64,000 nucleotides of DNA, taken from contig NZ_KE386573.1 in the NCBI RefSeq assembly GCF_000427685.1, forward strand, positions 1,720,938 to 1,784,937, written 5' to 3'. Shown in pieces: positions 9,379 to 17,614 of the stretch. The first letter of the stretch is position 1; each line of letters begins with the position of its first letter. Source of the stretch: Haloplanus natans DSM 17983. GTDB taxonomy: Archaea > Halobacteriota > Halobacteria > Halobacteriales > Haloferacaceae. Under the pieces are notes generated by a model. That model ran no database searches. It saw only the letters and a list, made by a program, of their open reading frames with translations, and was not told where the DNA came from. The position numbers were made by a program, and so were the translations under genes.

Positions 9379-9558
9379 ATGAGCCAGACGGAAGGAAAAC
9401 AGGAGCGCCAGTGTGTCTCCTGTGGGATCAACATCTCCGGGATGAGCGCCGCCGCGTTCAAATGTCCGGACTGCGGGCAGCAGATTTACCGCTGTGCGAA
9501 GTGCCGCAAGCAGAGCAACCTCTACGAGTGTCCCGACTGCGGGTTCCGGGGGCCGTAA
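9379..9558 (+). CDS. Small zinc-finger protein with four CxxC knuckles (HVO_2753-like)
   Basis: The protein has 59 aa and eight cysteines in four pairs: CVSCG, CPDCG, CAKC and CPDCG. They form two zinc sites. Length, knuckle order and position beside EF-1 beta match Haloferax HVO_2753, a small zinc-finger protein that I recall is linked to swarming and biofilm formation. Annotated homologues are called RNA-binding zinc ribbons. It is separated from the EF-1 beta ATG by 2 nt, so the two are co-transcribed, consistent with a translation-linked role. Confidence 0.85.
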   Translation: MSQTEGKQERQCVSCGINISGMSAAAFKCPDCGQQIYRCAKCRKQSNLYECPDCGFRGP

Positions 9559-9560
9559 CG

Positions 9561-9827
9561 ATGGGGAAAGTCGCCGCCAAGATGAAGGTCATGCCGGGGA
9601 GCCCCGAAGTCGACCTCGACGACCTGCAGGACCGACTGGAGGCGTCGCTCCCCGAGGGCGCGAAGATCAACGGCTTCGAACGCGACGAAGTGGCGTTCGG
9701 CCTGGTCGCACTCCTGCCGACGGTGATCGTCCCCGACGACGCGGGCGGCACCGAAGCGGTCGAGGAGTCCTTTGCCGGCGTCGACGGCGTCGAGAGCGTC
9801 GCCGTCGAGAACGTCGGCCGCATCTAA
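9561..9827 (+). CDS. ef1B: Translation elongation factor 1 beta (aEF-1B)
   Basis: The protein has 88 aa, standard for archaeal EF-1 beta. It has a ferredoxin-like fold that begins [12 protein letters not shown] and has the conserved [19 protein letters not shown] and [13 protein letters not shown]. It is the guanine nucleotide exchange factor for EF-1 alpha. It directly follows the zinc-finger gene and precedes rpl21e, which has its own promoter. Confidence 0.95.
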   Translation: MGKVAAKMKVMPGSPEVDLDDLQDRLEASLPEGAKINGFERDEVAFGLVALLPTVIVPDDAGGTEAVEESFAGVDGVESVAVENVGRI

Positions 9828-9837
9828 CAACGCACCA

Positions 9838-9846
9838 TTTATAATC
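9838..9846 (+). promoter_or_regulatory. TATA box of rpl21e-rpoF
   Basis: TTTATAATC centred about 28 bp before the rpl21e ATG (9871) fits a haloarchaeal promoter producing a leaderless or nearly leaderless mRNA. Confidence 0.55.
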
Positions 9847-9870
9847 ACCACCGGAGTAATCACGCACATA

Positions 9871-10161
9871 ATGCCGAGTTCCAACGGACCGCTGAAGGGG
9901 ACGCGCGGTAAGCTCTCGAATGACCCCCGAGAGCGCGGCGCCTCCCCGCCCCAGCGCGCGATTCAGGAGTACGACATCGGTCAGAAAGTCCACCTCACGC
10001 TCGACCCGAGCGTCTCCGAAGGTCGGTTCCACCCCCGATTCAACGGGCACACCGGCACCGTCGTCGGGACGCAGGGCCGCGCGTTCAAAATCGAGATCAA
10101 CGACGGCGGCAAGGACAAGACGCTCATCGCGCGCCCGGCACACCTCAAGGCCCAGCAGTAA
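9871..10161 (+). CDS. rpl21e: 50S ribosomal protein L21e
   Basis: The protein has 96 aa, the usual length. It begins [20 protein letters not shown]. The SH3-like barrel follows, with [20 protein letters not shown], the [13 protein letters not shown] strand and the C-terminal ARPAHLK. It is specific to archaea and eukaryotes. It has its own TATA box and is followed 6 nt later by rpoF. Confidence 0.97.
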   Translation: MPSSNGPLKGTRGKLSNDPRERGASPPQRAIQEYDIGQKVHLTLDPSVSEGRFHPRFNGHTGTVVGTQGRAFKIEINDGGKDKTLIARPAHLKAQQ

Positions 10162-10167
10162 CGCGCG

Positions 10168-10524
10168 ATGACGATATTCAAAGAAAAGCTCGACGAGGAG
10201 TTCGTCACCATCTCCGAGGTCAAGGAGCTCCTCGCCGAGGTCGAAGCCGAGCGGGCCGCCGACGTGGACCGCGAGATGCGTTACGAACTCGCCCGCGCCA
10301 TCGAACACGCCAACACGTTCGCGGTGCTCGACGCCGAGGAGTCGCGCGAACTCGCCGAGGAACTGCTCGAACTCGAGCAGGTTGACGAGGCGGCGGCGTT
10401 CAAAATCGCCGACCTGCTCCCGCAGGATCGGGACGAACTCCGTTCGGTGTTCGCTCACGGCCGCTACTCGCTCGACGGCGACGAACTCGACGAAGTTCTG
10501 AACGTCGTCGCGAAGTACGCCTGA
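10168..10524 (+). CDS. rpoF: DNA-directed RNA polymerase subunit Rpb4 (RpoF)
   Basis: The protein has 118 aa, mostly alpha-helical, and begins MTIFKEKLDEEFVTISEVKELL. The HRDC-like C-terminal part includes LPQDRDELRSVFAHGRY. It forms the polymerase stalk with Rpb7 (RpoE). It is co-transcribed with L21e as in most archaea. In many archaea DUF655 and rsmA/ksgA follow directly; here the next sequence is a broken DMT transporter, so the cluster ends abruptly. Confidence 0.95.
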   Translation: MTIFKEKLDEEFVTISEVKELLAEVEAERAADVDREMRYELARAIEHANTFAVLDAEESRELAEELLELEQVDEAAAFKIADLLPQDRDELRSVFAHGRYSLDGDELDEVLNVVAKYA

Positions 10525-10551
10525 TCGTCGCGAGACAACACAGTCGAGTCG

Positions 10552-10713
10552 TCACGACTGCTCGTCGTCCGGATGCTTCGACCGATCCACGAGGAAGACG
10601 CCGAGCGCGAGCACAGCACCGCCGGCGACGGGGCTGATCCCGGTTCGCTCCCCCAGAACCACGGCACCGAGTGTGATGCCCACGACGGGCCGGGCGAAGA
10701 AGTACACCGTTGG
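10552..10713 (-). pseudogene. C-terminal remnant of a DMT/EamA-family transporter
   Basis: The minus strand, read from 10713 to the stop at 10552, encodes 53 residues including VYFFARPVVGITLGAVVLGE and SPVAGGAVLALGVFL. This is the typical last two helices of an EamA permease. An in-frame stop at 10714-10716 and unrelated sequence upstream show that the first nine-tenths are lost. An IS605-type right-end hairpin lies about 80 bp upstream of the break, suggesting the gene was destroyed by insertion and deletion. Confidence 0.65.
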
Positions 10714-10791
10714 TCACAACTCGGTGGCAACCTTCGACGGGTCACGCGAAAGCGTACTTGAACCCCGCAACCTGAATATCCCCTTCGTGGA

Positions 10792-10823
10792 ATCCTCGCC
10801 CTGTAGGGCGGGGAGGATGTCAA
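10792..10823 (+). mobile_element. Solo right end of an IS200/IS605-type (tnpB) element
   Basis: The sequence from ATCCTCGCCC through a four-base loop to GGGCGGGGAGGATGTCAA is the hairpin and TCAA end that terminates many haloarchaeal IS605-family elements, as I remember them. No transposase gene is adjacent, so it is a relic or a minimal nonautonomous end. About 250 bp on either side (10824-11075) hold no gene I can support. Confidence 0.55.
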
Positions 10824-11075
10824 GTCGTGATCGGCGGACGCACGAGCGAGCGGACAGCCGTCCTGCCAGAGGTCGAGCGTAACACGATGCATACTCGACC
10901 GTGGCGCGACTGGCACAAACGTTTTCGTAAGGATCATGCCAAATCGCTATCCACGCTCGCCGTGACGGTTCGGCGGGAATCTATCGAAGGCAGTCGCTCG
11001 GGGTCGGCGGACGGCGAGGGAGTCCCGAACCGGCGTCCACCGATCTCGTGACCGGGCAACCGGACGGGGACCGAT

Positions 11076-11648
11076 CTACGGGTCGTCTTCGATATCGGAC
11101 AACACCTTCTCGAACGTCTCGGTCGCCATCGTCCCGAACGTCTCCGCGGACTGCGCGTCCAGTTCCGCCGCCTGCTCCTGTAACGTCGCGTACTCCTCGC
11201 TCTCGGCGAGTTCACGCTCGGTTTTCTCGGCTTCGAGCACCGCGAGTTTCTCCGCAATCGCGAACCGTTCGCGCACCTGTTCGTCGTACTCCGCGAGGGC
11301 GAGCAGTTCGTCGACGGTGTCGCGGAGTTCCTCGTCGCTCACCGGCTTGGTCAGGTAGGTGTCGAACGCCATCTGGGCGATGTCGAAATCGGGATCGACG
11401 GCCGTCACCATCGCTACCCGCACGTCGAGTCCACGACCCCTGATTTCGTCGAGAACGTCCTGTCCGGACAGTCCCGGCATCCGACGGTCGAGCAGGACGA
11501 CATCGGCACCGGCGACTTGTTCCAGTGCCTCCTCGCCGCTGTACGCCTTCCGCACGGAGTACTCGTCGCCGGTGAACGCGAGCGCGTAGACGTCGACGAC
11601 GTCCCGTTCGTCGTCGACGAGAAGGACGGTCGGCTGCGGTGTTGCCAT
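11076..11648 (-). CDS. HalX-domain response regulator
   Basis: The protein has 190 aa. The receiver domain (residues 1-118) has the acidic pocket VDDERD, phosphoacceptor Asp in VVLLDRRMPG, Thr/Ser of AMVTA and Lys of LTKPVS. The C-terminal 70 residues form the helical HalX domain (PF08663), found mainly in haloarchaea with receiver domains. No histidine kinase is adjacent, so the partner is elsewhere. The start at 11648 (MATPQPT) places the receiver directly at the N-terminus. Confidence 0.9.
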   Translation of the reverse strand: MATPQPTVLLVDDERDVVDVYALAFTGDEYSVRKAYSGEEALEQVAGADVVLLDRRMPGLSGQDVLDEIRGRGLDVRVAMVTAVDPDFDIAQMAFDTYLTKPVSDEELRDTVDELLALAEYDEQVRERFAIAEKLAVLEAEKTERELAESEEYATLQEQAAELDAQSAETFGTMATETFEKVLSDIEDDP

Positions 11649-11868
11649 CGTCACGTCGTCGGGCGCGTGCGATGTTAAACCGTGCGGCTCCGGTACTGCA
11701 TCGGAGGGCGAGGCGAGTCCCCGCCGTATCGCGCCGAAGCGGTTGCCGTGGCTGGACGGGGCGTATCGAGCGGCGCTACAGTAGCCGTCGTAAGTCGTTG
11801 CACACCCACAGCACGCGATCGGATGTGTCGACAGTGACGGACGCCACGACAGCGATTCGTGGCCGGTC

Positions 11869-12258
11869 CTACCGCGAATCGTCGTCCAGTCGCGTGGCGC
11901 GTTCGGGTGGCTCACGCCGGGTGACGGTGAGTTCGAAGCCGGCGGTGGCGTCGACGAGTATCTCGTCGACCACGCAGACGTACTCGCTGGTGTGTTTCCC
12001 GTCGGGGCAGAGACGGGTCCGCTCGGCGAGCAGTCCCACGTCGGTAAGCGTGTCGAGTTTGCGGTACGTCGTCGAGAGCGGGAGATCACAGGTCTCGGCG
12101 AGTTCGCTGGCGGACAGTGACGTCTCACCGGTCGCGTCCAGCACTGCACGGCAGCCGTCGTCCTGGAGCGCGTGGAGTATGGTCTGCACTTCGTCGTCGT
12201 CGTCGACGGTCGTTTCCGCTGGCGAGCGTTCGACGCGCGGGGGAGTAGCGATGGCCAT
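11869..12258 (-). CDS. ArsR-like winged-helix transcription regulator
   Basis: The protein has 129 aa. Residues 20-95 form a winged helix: ILHALQDDGCRAVLDATGE, then SASELAETCDLPLSTTYRKL as helix-turn-helix, then a wing. The rest is a short beta-rich tail (EYVCVVDEILVDATAGFELTV). This one-domain architecture is common in haloarchaea beside HTH-10 regulators. It is divergent from the HTH-10 gene at 12372, sharing a 113-bp promoter region with TATA-like TTTATAAG at 12318-12325. The ligand is unknown. Confidence 0.8.
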   Translation of the reverse strand: MAIATPPRVERSPAETTVDDDDEVQTILHALQDDGCRAVLDATGETSLSASELAETCDLPLSTTYRKLDTLTDVGLLAERTRLCPDGKHTSEYVCVVDEILVDATAGFELTVTRREPPERATRLDDDSR

Positions 12259-12371
12259 CGTTCGACCGTACAGACGAACCGGCCCCCAACCAATCTACAC
12301 CCACGATACTGCGGGGGGTTTATAAGAAAGCCAGGTATACTTAGAAGTCCCGACCACGTACGGGGCATACC

Positions 12372-13025
12372 ATGAGCTCTGGGATTCGGGCCGAACTACG
12401 GGTCGACGCGGCCGGGACGTGTCCCGTCGTCGAGGCTGCGTCGGCGGCCGGGTCGCCGACGTTCTCCGTCTCCAGGGCGGTCGATCCGGGGGGGCCGGGA
12501 CGGGTGACCGAGGAGTTCATGTTGGACGGCGTGGCCGACGGGGAGTTGGCCGACGACGAGGACGTGGATACGGTGTTTTCGTACGGGTCGAAAACCGTCT
12601 ATCGGCTCACCCGCAGCCGCGACGCGGGCTGTCCATGTGAGTGTATCGAACGATTCGACTGTCCCGTGGTCGACGTCCACACCCGTGACGGACTGTTGTA
12701 TCTGGTCTTTCACGCGGCGGACATGGAGCAGCTACAGAACATCATCACGACCCTCCGAACGGAGTATCCACAGGTCGACATCTGTCGGCTCCTCCGGTCG
12801 GAGGGTGAAGATGGGGGGGACGACCTCGTCTTCGTCGACCGCGGCCGACTCACCGCGCGACAGCGCGAGGTGCTCGAAACCGCGCATCGCTTGGGGTATT
12901 TCGAGCGACCAAAAGGAGCGAACGCGGGCGAAGTCGCCGACGCCCTCGACATCTCGCGGTCGACGTTTACCGAACATCTCGCGGCGGCACAGACGAAGCT
13001 CCTCGACGCGATCTTGGACGGCTAA
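12372..13025 (+). CDS. HTH-10 (bacterio-opsin-activator type) transcription regulator
   Basis: The protein has 217 aa. Residues 1-155 form the Bat-associated sensor fold, with an unusual cysteine cluster CPCEC near residue 88 that might bind metal or sense redox. Residues 160-215 are the HTH-10 domain (LTARQREVLETAHRLGYFE and ADALDISRSTFTEHLAAAQTK). The stop overlaps that of the convergent split-barrel protein by 4 bp. Targets are not visible. A paralogue lies at 19242. Confidence 0.85.
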   Translation: MSSGIRAELRVDAAGTCPVVEAASAAGSPTFSVSRAVDPGGPGRVTEEFMLDGVADGELADDEDVDTVFSYGSKTVYRLTRSRDAGCPCECIERFDCPVVDVHTRDGLLYLVFHAADMEQLQNIITTLRTEYPQVDICRLLRSEGEDGGDDLVFVDRGRLTARQREVLETAHRLGYFERPKGANAGEVADALDISRSTFTEHLAAAQTKLLDAILDG

Positions 13026-13465
13026 TCGACGTCGATCCGTCGACCGCTCAGTTCGTCGGGGTCGAGTTCGTACAGTTGAACGTCGAGTTCGTCCCTCCCT
13101 CGATCCCACATCTCGAACAGCGGGCGCTTCGCCGCCCCGAACCGTGCCACGTGGTCGGGTGTGAGCGCCGACCGCGGGACGAGTTCGAGTCGGCCGTTCG
13201 CCACCGCACTCCGGTACGTGGAGCCGCGTTCCTCGTAGACGACGAAGCGAACCCGTTGGGAGTCGTCGAGAAAGCGGGCCTTCTCGCCGCCCGGCGTCGA
13301 CACCAGTCGCATACAGAATCGCCGATCCGAGGCGTCGTAGCCGTAGGAGATCGGGACCGCGTACGGTTCGTCGCCACGAGCAAGCGCCAGGACGCCGGTT
13401 TCGTTCCGGCCGAGGAGCGCGTCAGTTTCGTCGGCCGTCATCGCGGTCTGTTGCTCGACGGTCAT
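13022..13465 (-). CDS. Pyridoxamine 5'-phosphate oxidase-like FMN-binding split-barrel protein
   Basis: The protein has 147 aa. The split-barrel fold is recognised from GVLALARGDEPYAVPISYGYD and RRFCMRLVSTPGGEKARFLDDS, typical of haloarchaeal PNPOx-like proteins that bind FMN, F420 or heme. Catalytic specificity is unknown. ATG 13465 is chosen because upstream in-frame sequence is not family-like. A minus-strand TATA (AAGTATAAATCG, near 13500) lies at suitable distance. Confidence 0.8.
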   Translation of the reverse strand: MTVEQQTAMTADETDALLGRNETGVLALARGDEPYAVPISYGYDASDRRFCMRLVSTPGGEKARFLDDSQRVRFVVYEERGSTYRSAVANGRLELVPRSALTPDHVARFGAAKRPLFEMWDRGRDELDVQLYELDPDELSGRRIDVD

Positions 13466-13589
13466 GCGTCTCGTTGGCTGGGAATAGCCGGGTGGCGATT
13501 TATACTTGTTCACATCGCCGGCGACCCAGCAGTCGCTACTGTCGGAATGACGGCCGGCGCAGGACGACCGCGACCCGGTGTGAGGTGGA

Positions 13590-13742
13590 CTAACGGTCGT
13601 CGTGGGAGAAGGCACTCGACGAGAGCGTCGTTCCACAGACGACACAGCCGTGATCGAGTAAGGCGTCCCGCATCGGCTCGTTCACTGTCATGGCCTCGCC
13701 ACAGTCCGGACAGTGAAAGGTGAGGTTGGCGCCGGCACCCAT
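13590..13742 (-). CDS. Small zinc-ribbon protein (CPDCG / CVVCG)
   Basis: The protein has 50 aa. Two cysteine pairs (CPDC at 11-14 and CVVC at 33-36) separated by a short acidic helix form one zinc ribbon. It is one of the many haloarchaeal micro zinc proteins of unknown role. The start at 13742 (MGAGANLTFHCPDCG) follows a minus-strand TATA-like run near 13770. It lies between the split-barrel and ZIP genes. Confidence 0.75.
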   Translation of the reverse strand: MGAGANLTFHCPDCGEAMTVNEPMRDALLDHGCVVCGTTLSSSAFSHDDR

Positions 13743-13815
13743 CGTACGCCGGTATAGGCGGACCGGAAATATATCAACCCCCCTTCTTCCAACCAGCTGA
13801 GAACACGAACACGGA

Positions 13816-14691
13816 TCAGCCAAGCGAGATATCCAGATAGAGCATCACGATCACGCCCAGCATCGTCCCCAGCGTCGCGACGCGTTCGTGGCCCCCGGTG
13901 TGTGTCTCCGGGACGATCTCGTCGCTGATGACGAACAGCATCGCGCCCGCGGCGAAGCCCATGGCGTAGGGGAGAAGCGTCGAGACGACGCCGACGGCGT
14001 ACGCCCCGAGCACCGCGAGCGGAATCTCGACGACGCCGGATCGGACGCCGGCGAACACGGCGTAGGTACGGCGATCCAGCCCGGCGTTGATCGCCGCCAC
14101 GGAGACGGCAAACCCCTCCGGAACGTTCTGGATGCCGATAGCGAGCATCAGCGGGATGGCCGTCCCGAGGTCACCGCTCCCGAAGCCCACCCCGACGGCG
14201 AGGCCCTCCGGCATGTTGTGCAAGGTAATCGCGAGGACGAAGAGGAGAACGCCCGCGAGTCGCTCGTCGTCGATTGGCAGGCTCTCGCTCGACGCCGCGG
14301 CGTCGGACCGCCGTCGCCCGGTGACGAGGTAGTGTGCGTGGGGGATCAGGATGTCGGAGCGATCCAGAAAGAGGGCGCCGAGCGCCACGCCAAACAGGAC
14401 GGGGATCGGATTGCCGTTCGAGTACGTCTCGATACCGGGGATAATAAGACTAGTGAAGGCGGCGGCGAGCATGACGCCGGCGGCGAAGCCGAGCGCCCCG
14501 TCGAGCGCGCGTTCCGAGGGGTCCCGCCAGACGAAGACGAGGGATGCCCCCAACAGGTTGAGCGTCGCGATGACGACGCCGCCGACGAGGCCGTGGACCA
14601 CGGGATCGCTGCCGAACAACCCCGTGAAGCCGTCGACTACCACGTCGCCTCCGCCCGTTCGGTCATGGACACGGTTCCGATTCAGGGCCAC
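13816..14691 (-). CDS. ZIP-family metal transporter
   Basis: The protein has 291 aa and about eight membrane spans. The metal-site signatures of ZIP proteins are visible: HNMPEGLAVGVGFG in TM4 and QNVPEGFAVSVA in TM5 (here Gln replaces the His of the first). ISDEIVPETH follows near TM7. The GufA/ZupT branch imports zinc or other divalent metals. A cytoplasmic loop (about 125-145) is Ser/Asp-rich rather than His-rich. Confidence 0.88.
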   Translation of the reverse strand: MALNRNRVHDRTGGGDVVVDGFTGLFGSDPVVHGLVGGVVIATLNLLGASLVFVWRDPSERALDGALGFAAGVMLAAAFTSLIIPGIETYSNGNPIPVLFGVALGALFLDRSDILIPHAHYLVTGRRRSDAAASSESLPIDDERLAGVLLFVLAITLHNMPEGLAVGVGFGSGDLGTAIPLMLAIGIQNVPEGFAVSVAAINAGLDRRTYAVFAGVRSGVVEIPLAVLGAYAVGVVSTLLPYAMGFAAGAMLFVISDEIVPETHTGGHERVATLGTMLGVIVMLYLDISLG

Positions 14692-14766
14692 CGGTATTGA
14701 ACTTTGATACGTTCCGGTGGCCGGCCTGTCGGCGACGGGCGGAAGACGCCGTGTCGGTAGCCGTCG

Positions 14767-16290
14767 CTAGTCGGTTCCGAGCCGTTGTACCGTCTCGTCG
14801 ATGTCGCGGATCTTGGCCGTCTGTGTCTCGTTGATCGACGCGACCCGCTCGACCTCGTCCGAGACGCGTTCGGCCTGGTCGACGAGGCCGTCGATCATGC
14901 TCGCGACCTCCTCGGTCGACGCCGCCTGGTCGTCCGTCGCCTCCGAGACCTCCCGAATGCCGCGGGAGGCGTCCTGCACCGCGTCGACGATCTCCTCCAG
15001 TTTCGCCATCGCCGACTCGATCCGTGCCATCCCGCGGTCGATCTCCTCGGTCGTCGCTTCCAGACTCTCGACCGTCTTTGCCGTCTCGTCTTTGATCGCT
15101 CCGACCATCTCCTCGATGTCGCTCGCGTGACGCTGTGACTCGCCGGCTAGCCCCTTTACTTCGTCGGCGACGACGGCGAATCCGTCGCCGGCCTCGCCCG
15201 CCCGCGCCGCCTCGATGGAGGCGTTCAGCGCCAGCAAGTTGGTCTGGTCCGCGATGTCGTTGATCACCTCGACGATCTCGTCGATCTCGTCGATCCGACG
15301 CTCCAGGTCGTCCACGTCGCCCGCCACGTCGCGCGAGGCCTCGCTCACCCGCTCCATCACCTCGATCGACTCGGCCGCCGCGTCCTGTCCCTCCGTCGCT
15401 AGGGCCGCCGCGCGCTCGCTCGTCGCCGCCACCTCGTCCGCCGTCGACGCGATCTCCTCGACCGTGGCGCTCATGTTCGACACCTCACCCGCCACGTCGG
15501 CCATCGCGTCCACCTGCTCGTCGGTGCGGTCGTCGATGGACGTGGTGCGTTCGGCCACCTGCTCGGCCGAGTCGCGCAACTCGCCCATCGGCTCGGCCAG
15601 ATCCGCCTCGACATCGCTCATCAGGCGCTCCCGATCGTCGATGACATCCTCCAGTTTCTGGCTGTAGGAGTGGATGTAGGTGTCCGCGACCACCTGCATA
15701 TCGAGGTTGATGATCCGAAGGATCGCGAGCAGTTCTTCCTGAGTCACGTCGCGCGCGCCGCCGACGGCCGCCTCGACCGCCGCCGCGTCCGTCGCGTCCG
15801 TCTCGTCGAGCACCCGGTCGACCAGCCGATCCTCCATCCGGTCGAACAGGAGGGGGACGAGGAGGTCGTAGTAGACGCCGTACTGGCCGATGTACTGTTT
15901 CATCGGCATCTCCAGCAAGTCGTGGAGTTTCCCGATCCGAGCGCGGTTCCCGAAGTAGTTGAGTCCGTAGTCGCCGTCGGCCAGCGAGATCAAATAAGCC
16001 GACTGCGTCCGTTTCAACTGCTCGATATCCTTCTCGGAGCGCCCGATGACGTCGACCGTCTGCTCGTAGCTCGTGAGGTTGTCGTAGAAGTCGTCGGCGA
16101 CATCGTCGGCGTGGGCTCGGAACACGTCCTCGAGGTCCGCGAGGCGGCGGGCGTCCGTCTCGTCGAACCCGACGAACTCCTTTCGCCACTCGATTTCCGC
16201 CGCGTCCAGACCGCACTCTTCCATGAGGTCGCTGACCGATACGTGGTCGTTCAAGCCGCCGCGACCGAACGCCGCCTCGAAATCTTGCAT
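14767..16290 (-). CDS. hemAT: HemAT-type globin-coupled aerotaxis transducer (soluble)
   Basis: The protein has 507 aa and no membrane span. Residues 1-195 are a globin-coupled sensor (protoglobin) domain with the proximal-His segment ARIGKLHDLLEMPMKQYIGQYG split around H125 or so. Residues 200-507 are the methyl-accepting signalling domain, with the hairpin tip [19 protein letters not shown] and flanking coiled coils with acidic/Gln methylation sites. HemAT senses oxygen through heme and signals to CheA. It is monocistronic, with a TATA-like minus-strand element near 16310-16322. Length and layout match Halobacterium HemAT. Confidence 0.88.
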   Translation of the reverse strand: MQDFEAAFGRGGLNDHVSVSDLMEECGLDAAEIEWRKEFVGFDETDARRLADLEDVFRAHADDVADDFYDNLTSYEQTVDVIGRSEKDIEQLKRTQSAYLISLADGDYGLNYFGNRARIGKLHDLLEMPMKQYIGQYGVYYDLLVPLLFDRMEDRLVDRVLDETDATDAAAVEAAVGGARDVTQEELLAILRIINLDMQVVADTYIHSYSQKLEDVIDDRERLMSDVEADLAEPMGELRDSAEQVAERTTSIDDRTDEQVDAMADVAGEVSNMSATVEEIASTADEVAATSERAAALATEGQDAAAESIEVMERVSEASRDVAGDVDDLERRIDEIDEIVEVINDIADQTNLLALNASIEAARAGEAGDGFAVVADEVKGLAGESQRHASDIEEMVGAIKDETAKTVESLEATTEEIDRGMARIESAMAKLEEIVDAVQDASRGIREVSEATDDQAASTEEVASMIDGLVDQAERVSDEVERVASINETQTAKIRDIDETVQRLGTD

Positions 16291-16362
16291 GCGCGCCCTC
16301 GTCCGTTCGGTGAAATAAATTTACGCACCAATCTCCAGTGGGTGATAATCGGAGCCGACGCG

Positions 16363-17238
16363 TTAGGAGGTGGTCGGTCCCCGGACCGTCAGCACCGGCA
16401 CCGGCGCCGTTCGGACGAGGGCCTCGGCGACACTGCCGAGGACGTAGCGGTCGAACCCTGTCCGACCGTGGGTGCCGACGACCACGAGGTCGACATCGTT
16501 GTCCGTAATGTACGACCGGACGACGGCCGGGACCGAACCGCCGAACTCGACGGCGGTCGTGGAGTCGATCCCGGCCGCGTTCGCCCGCTCCGCGGCGGCG
16601 TCGACCACGTCGTGGGCGCCGTCTTCGAGTGCGGCCGCCTGGATGTCGGCGCGAACGTCGACGCCGAGACTCGTCACGTCGACGACCGAGAGGAGGTGGA
16701 CGGCGGCGGCGGCGGCCGTCGCCACATCGATGCCCACGTCGAGGGCGGTAGCCGCCGTGTCACTCCCGTCGGTCGGGACCAGGACCGTCCGGTACGGATA
16801 CCGGACGGACACGTCGTCATCCGGGCGGATCGTCAGTACGGGAGTCTCGGCGCGCCTGACGACGCGTTCGGTCGTGCTCCCGAGGAGGAAGCGTTCGAGG
16901 CCGCGCCGCCCGTGTGTGGGCATGACCACGAGGTCGATGTCGTAGGTGTCGGCGTAGTCGACGATGGTGCGGTACGGCTCACCCTGTAACACCTCGGTGA
17001 CGGTGGGAACACCCCGCTCGCTCGCCCGCGTCGCCGCCCGCTGGACCGTCTCGGCGCCGGCCCGTTCGAGGGCGTCGACGACCCGTCCCCGGATCGTCGT
17101 GACGCTCTCGCGTGTCGTATCCGCTACGTTGACGACGTGGACGGTCGCGTCGTGGGCGTTCGCCAGGGCGAGGACGTGGTCGAAGACGGCGGCCGCCCCG
17201 TCGCTCCCGTCGGTCGGAAAGAGCAGCTTGTCGAACAT
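16363..17238 (-). CDS. Tandem-domain universal stress protein (UspA family)
   Basis: The protein has 291 aa. It has two Usp domains (about 1-145 and 150-291), each with a DGSD motif (KLLFPTDGSDGA; TVLVPTDGSDTA). Each ends with the ATP-site pattern (PTHGRRGLERFLLGSTTERV; GTHGRTGFDRYVLGSVAEAL). It is similar to the UspA gene at 1007. The start at 17238 (MFDKLLFPTDG) begins at the first strand. It is downstream of nothing on its strand, so probably monocistronic. Confidence 0.9.
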   Translation of the reverse strand: MFDKLLFPTDGSDGAAAVFDHVLALANAHDATVHVVNVADTTRESVTTIRGRVVDALERAGAETVQRAATRASERGVPTVTEVLQGEPYRTIVDYADTYDIDLVVMPTHGRRGLERFLLGSTTERVVRRAETPVLTIRPDDDVSVRYPYRTVLVPTDGSDTAATALDVGIDVATAAAAAVHLLSVVDVTSLGVDVRADIQAAALEDGAHDVVDAAAERANAAGIDSTTAVEFGGSVPAVVRSYITDNDVDLVVVGTHGRTGFDRYVLGSVAEALVRTAPVPVLTVRGPTTS

Positions 17239-17368
17239 ACGACAGCTTTCGCGGGCACGGGACAAAAAACGGGGCGGCGGTCCGGTCGTGTGCTGGACTC
17301 CACGAACGTCGAGTTAGAGCCGAATACTGACAAGAGTTAACACGAATCGCCTACAAAGTTGTGACGAT

Positions 17369-17524
17369 ATGCCGACCGCCCCCGATCCCGCCCCGTGTAA
17401 TCAGGACGAACAGCTCTACGAGTGTCCGGAGTGTGGGAAACGGCTCTGTAGCGCGGAGACGATCACTGCCTGTCCCGGCTGTGACGGTCCCGTGCAGAAT
17501 CTGAGTCGGCCGCGGCCGGAGTAG
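17369..17524 (+). CDS. Rubrerythrin-like zinc-ribbon microprotein
   Basis: The protein has 51 aa (MPTAPDPAPCNQDEQLYECP at the N-terminus). Two cysteine pairs, CPEC and CPGC, with an extra Cys at 10 and 27, form a rubredoxin/zinc-ribbon fold. Haloarchaeal genomes carry many such proteins labelled rubrerythrin-like or DUF7129. It ends 90 nt before the enolase-superfamily gene on the same strand. Function is unknown. Confidence 0.72.
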   Translation: MPTAPDPAPCNQDEQLYECPECGKRLCSAETITACPGCDGPVQNLSRPRPE

Positions 17525-17614
17525 CGCCGTCGGACGTTGGGGGCGCCCCCGGAGCGTGACCGGCGGCTTGCGGTGGGCCAAACTGTTTTGCGTCTCGCCC
17601 ACGACGCCTCTCGA

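Noticed and set aside
10464-10937. 157-codon minus-strand frame across the rpoF end
   Set aside because: It runs through the IS end and the DMT remnant in a different frame from the recognisable transporter tail.
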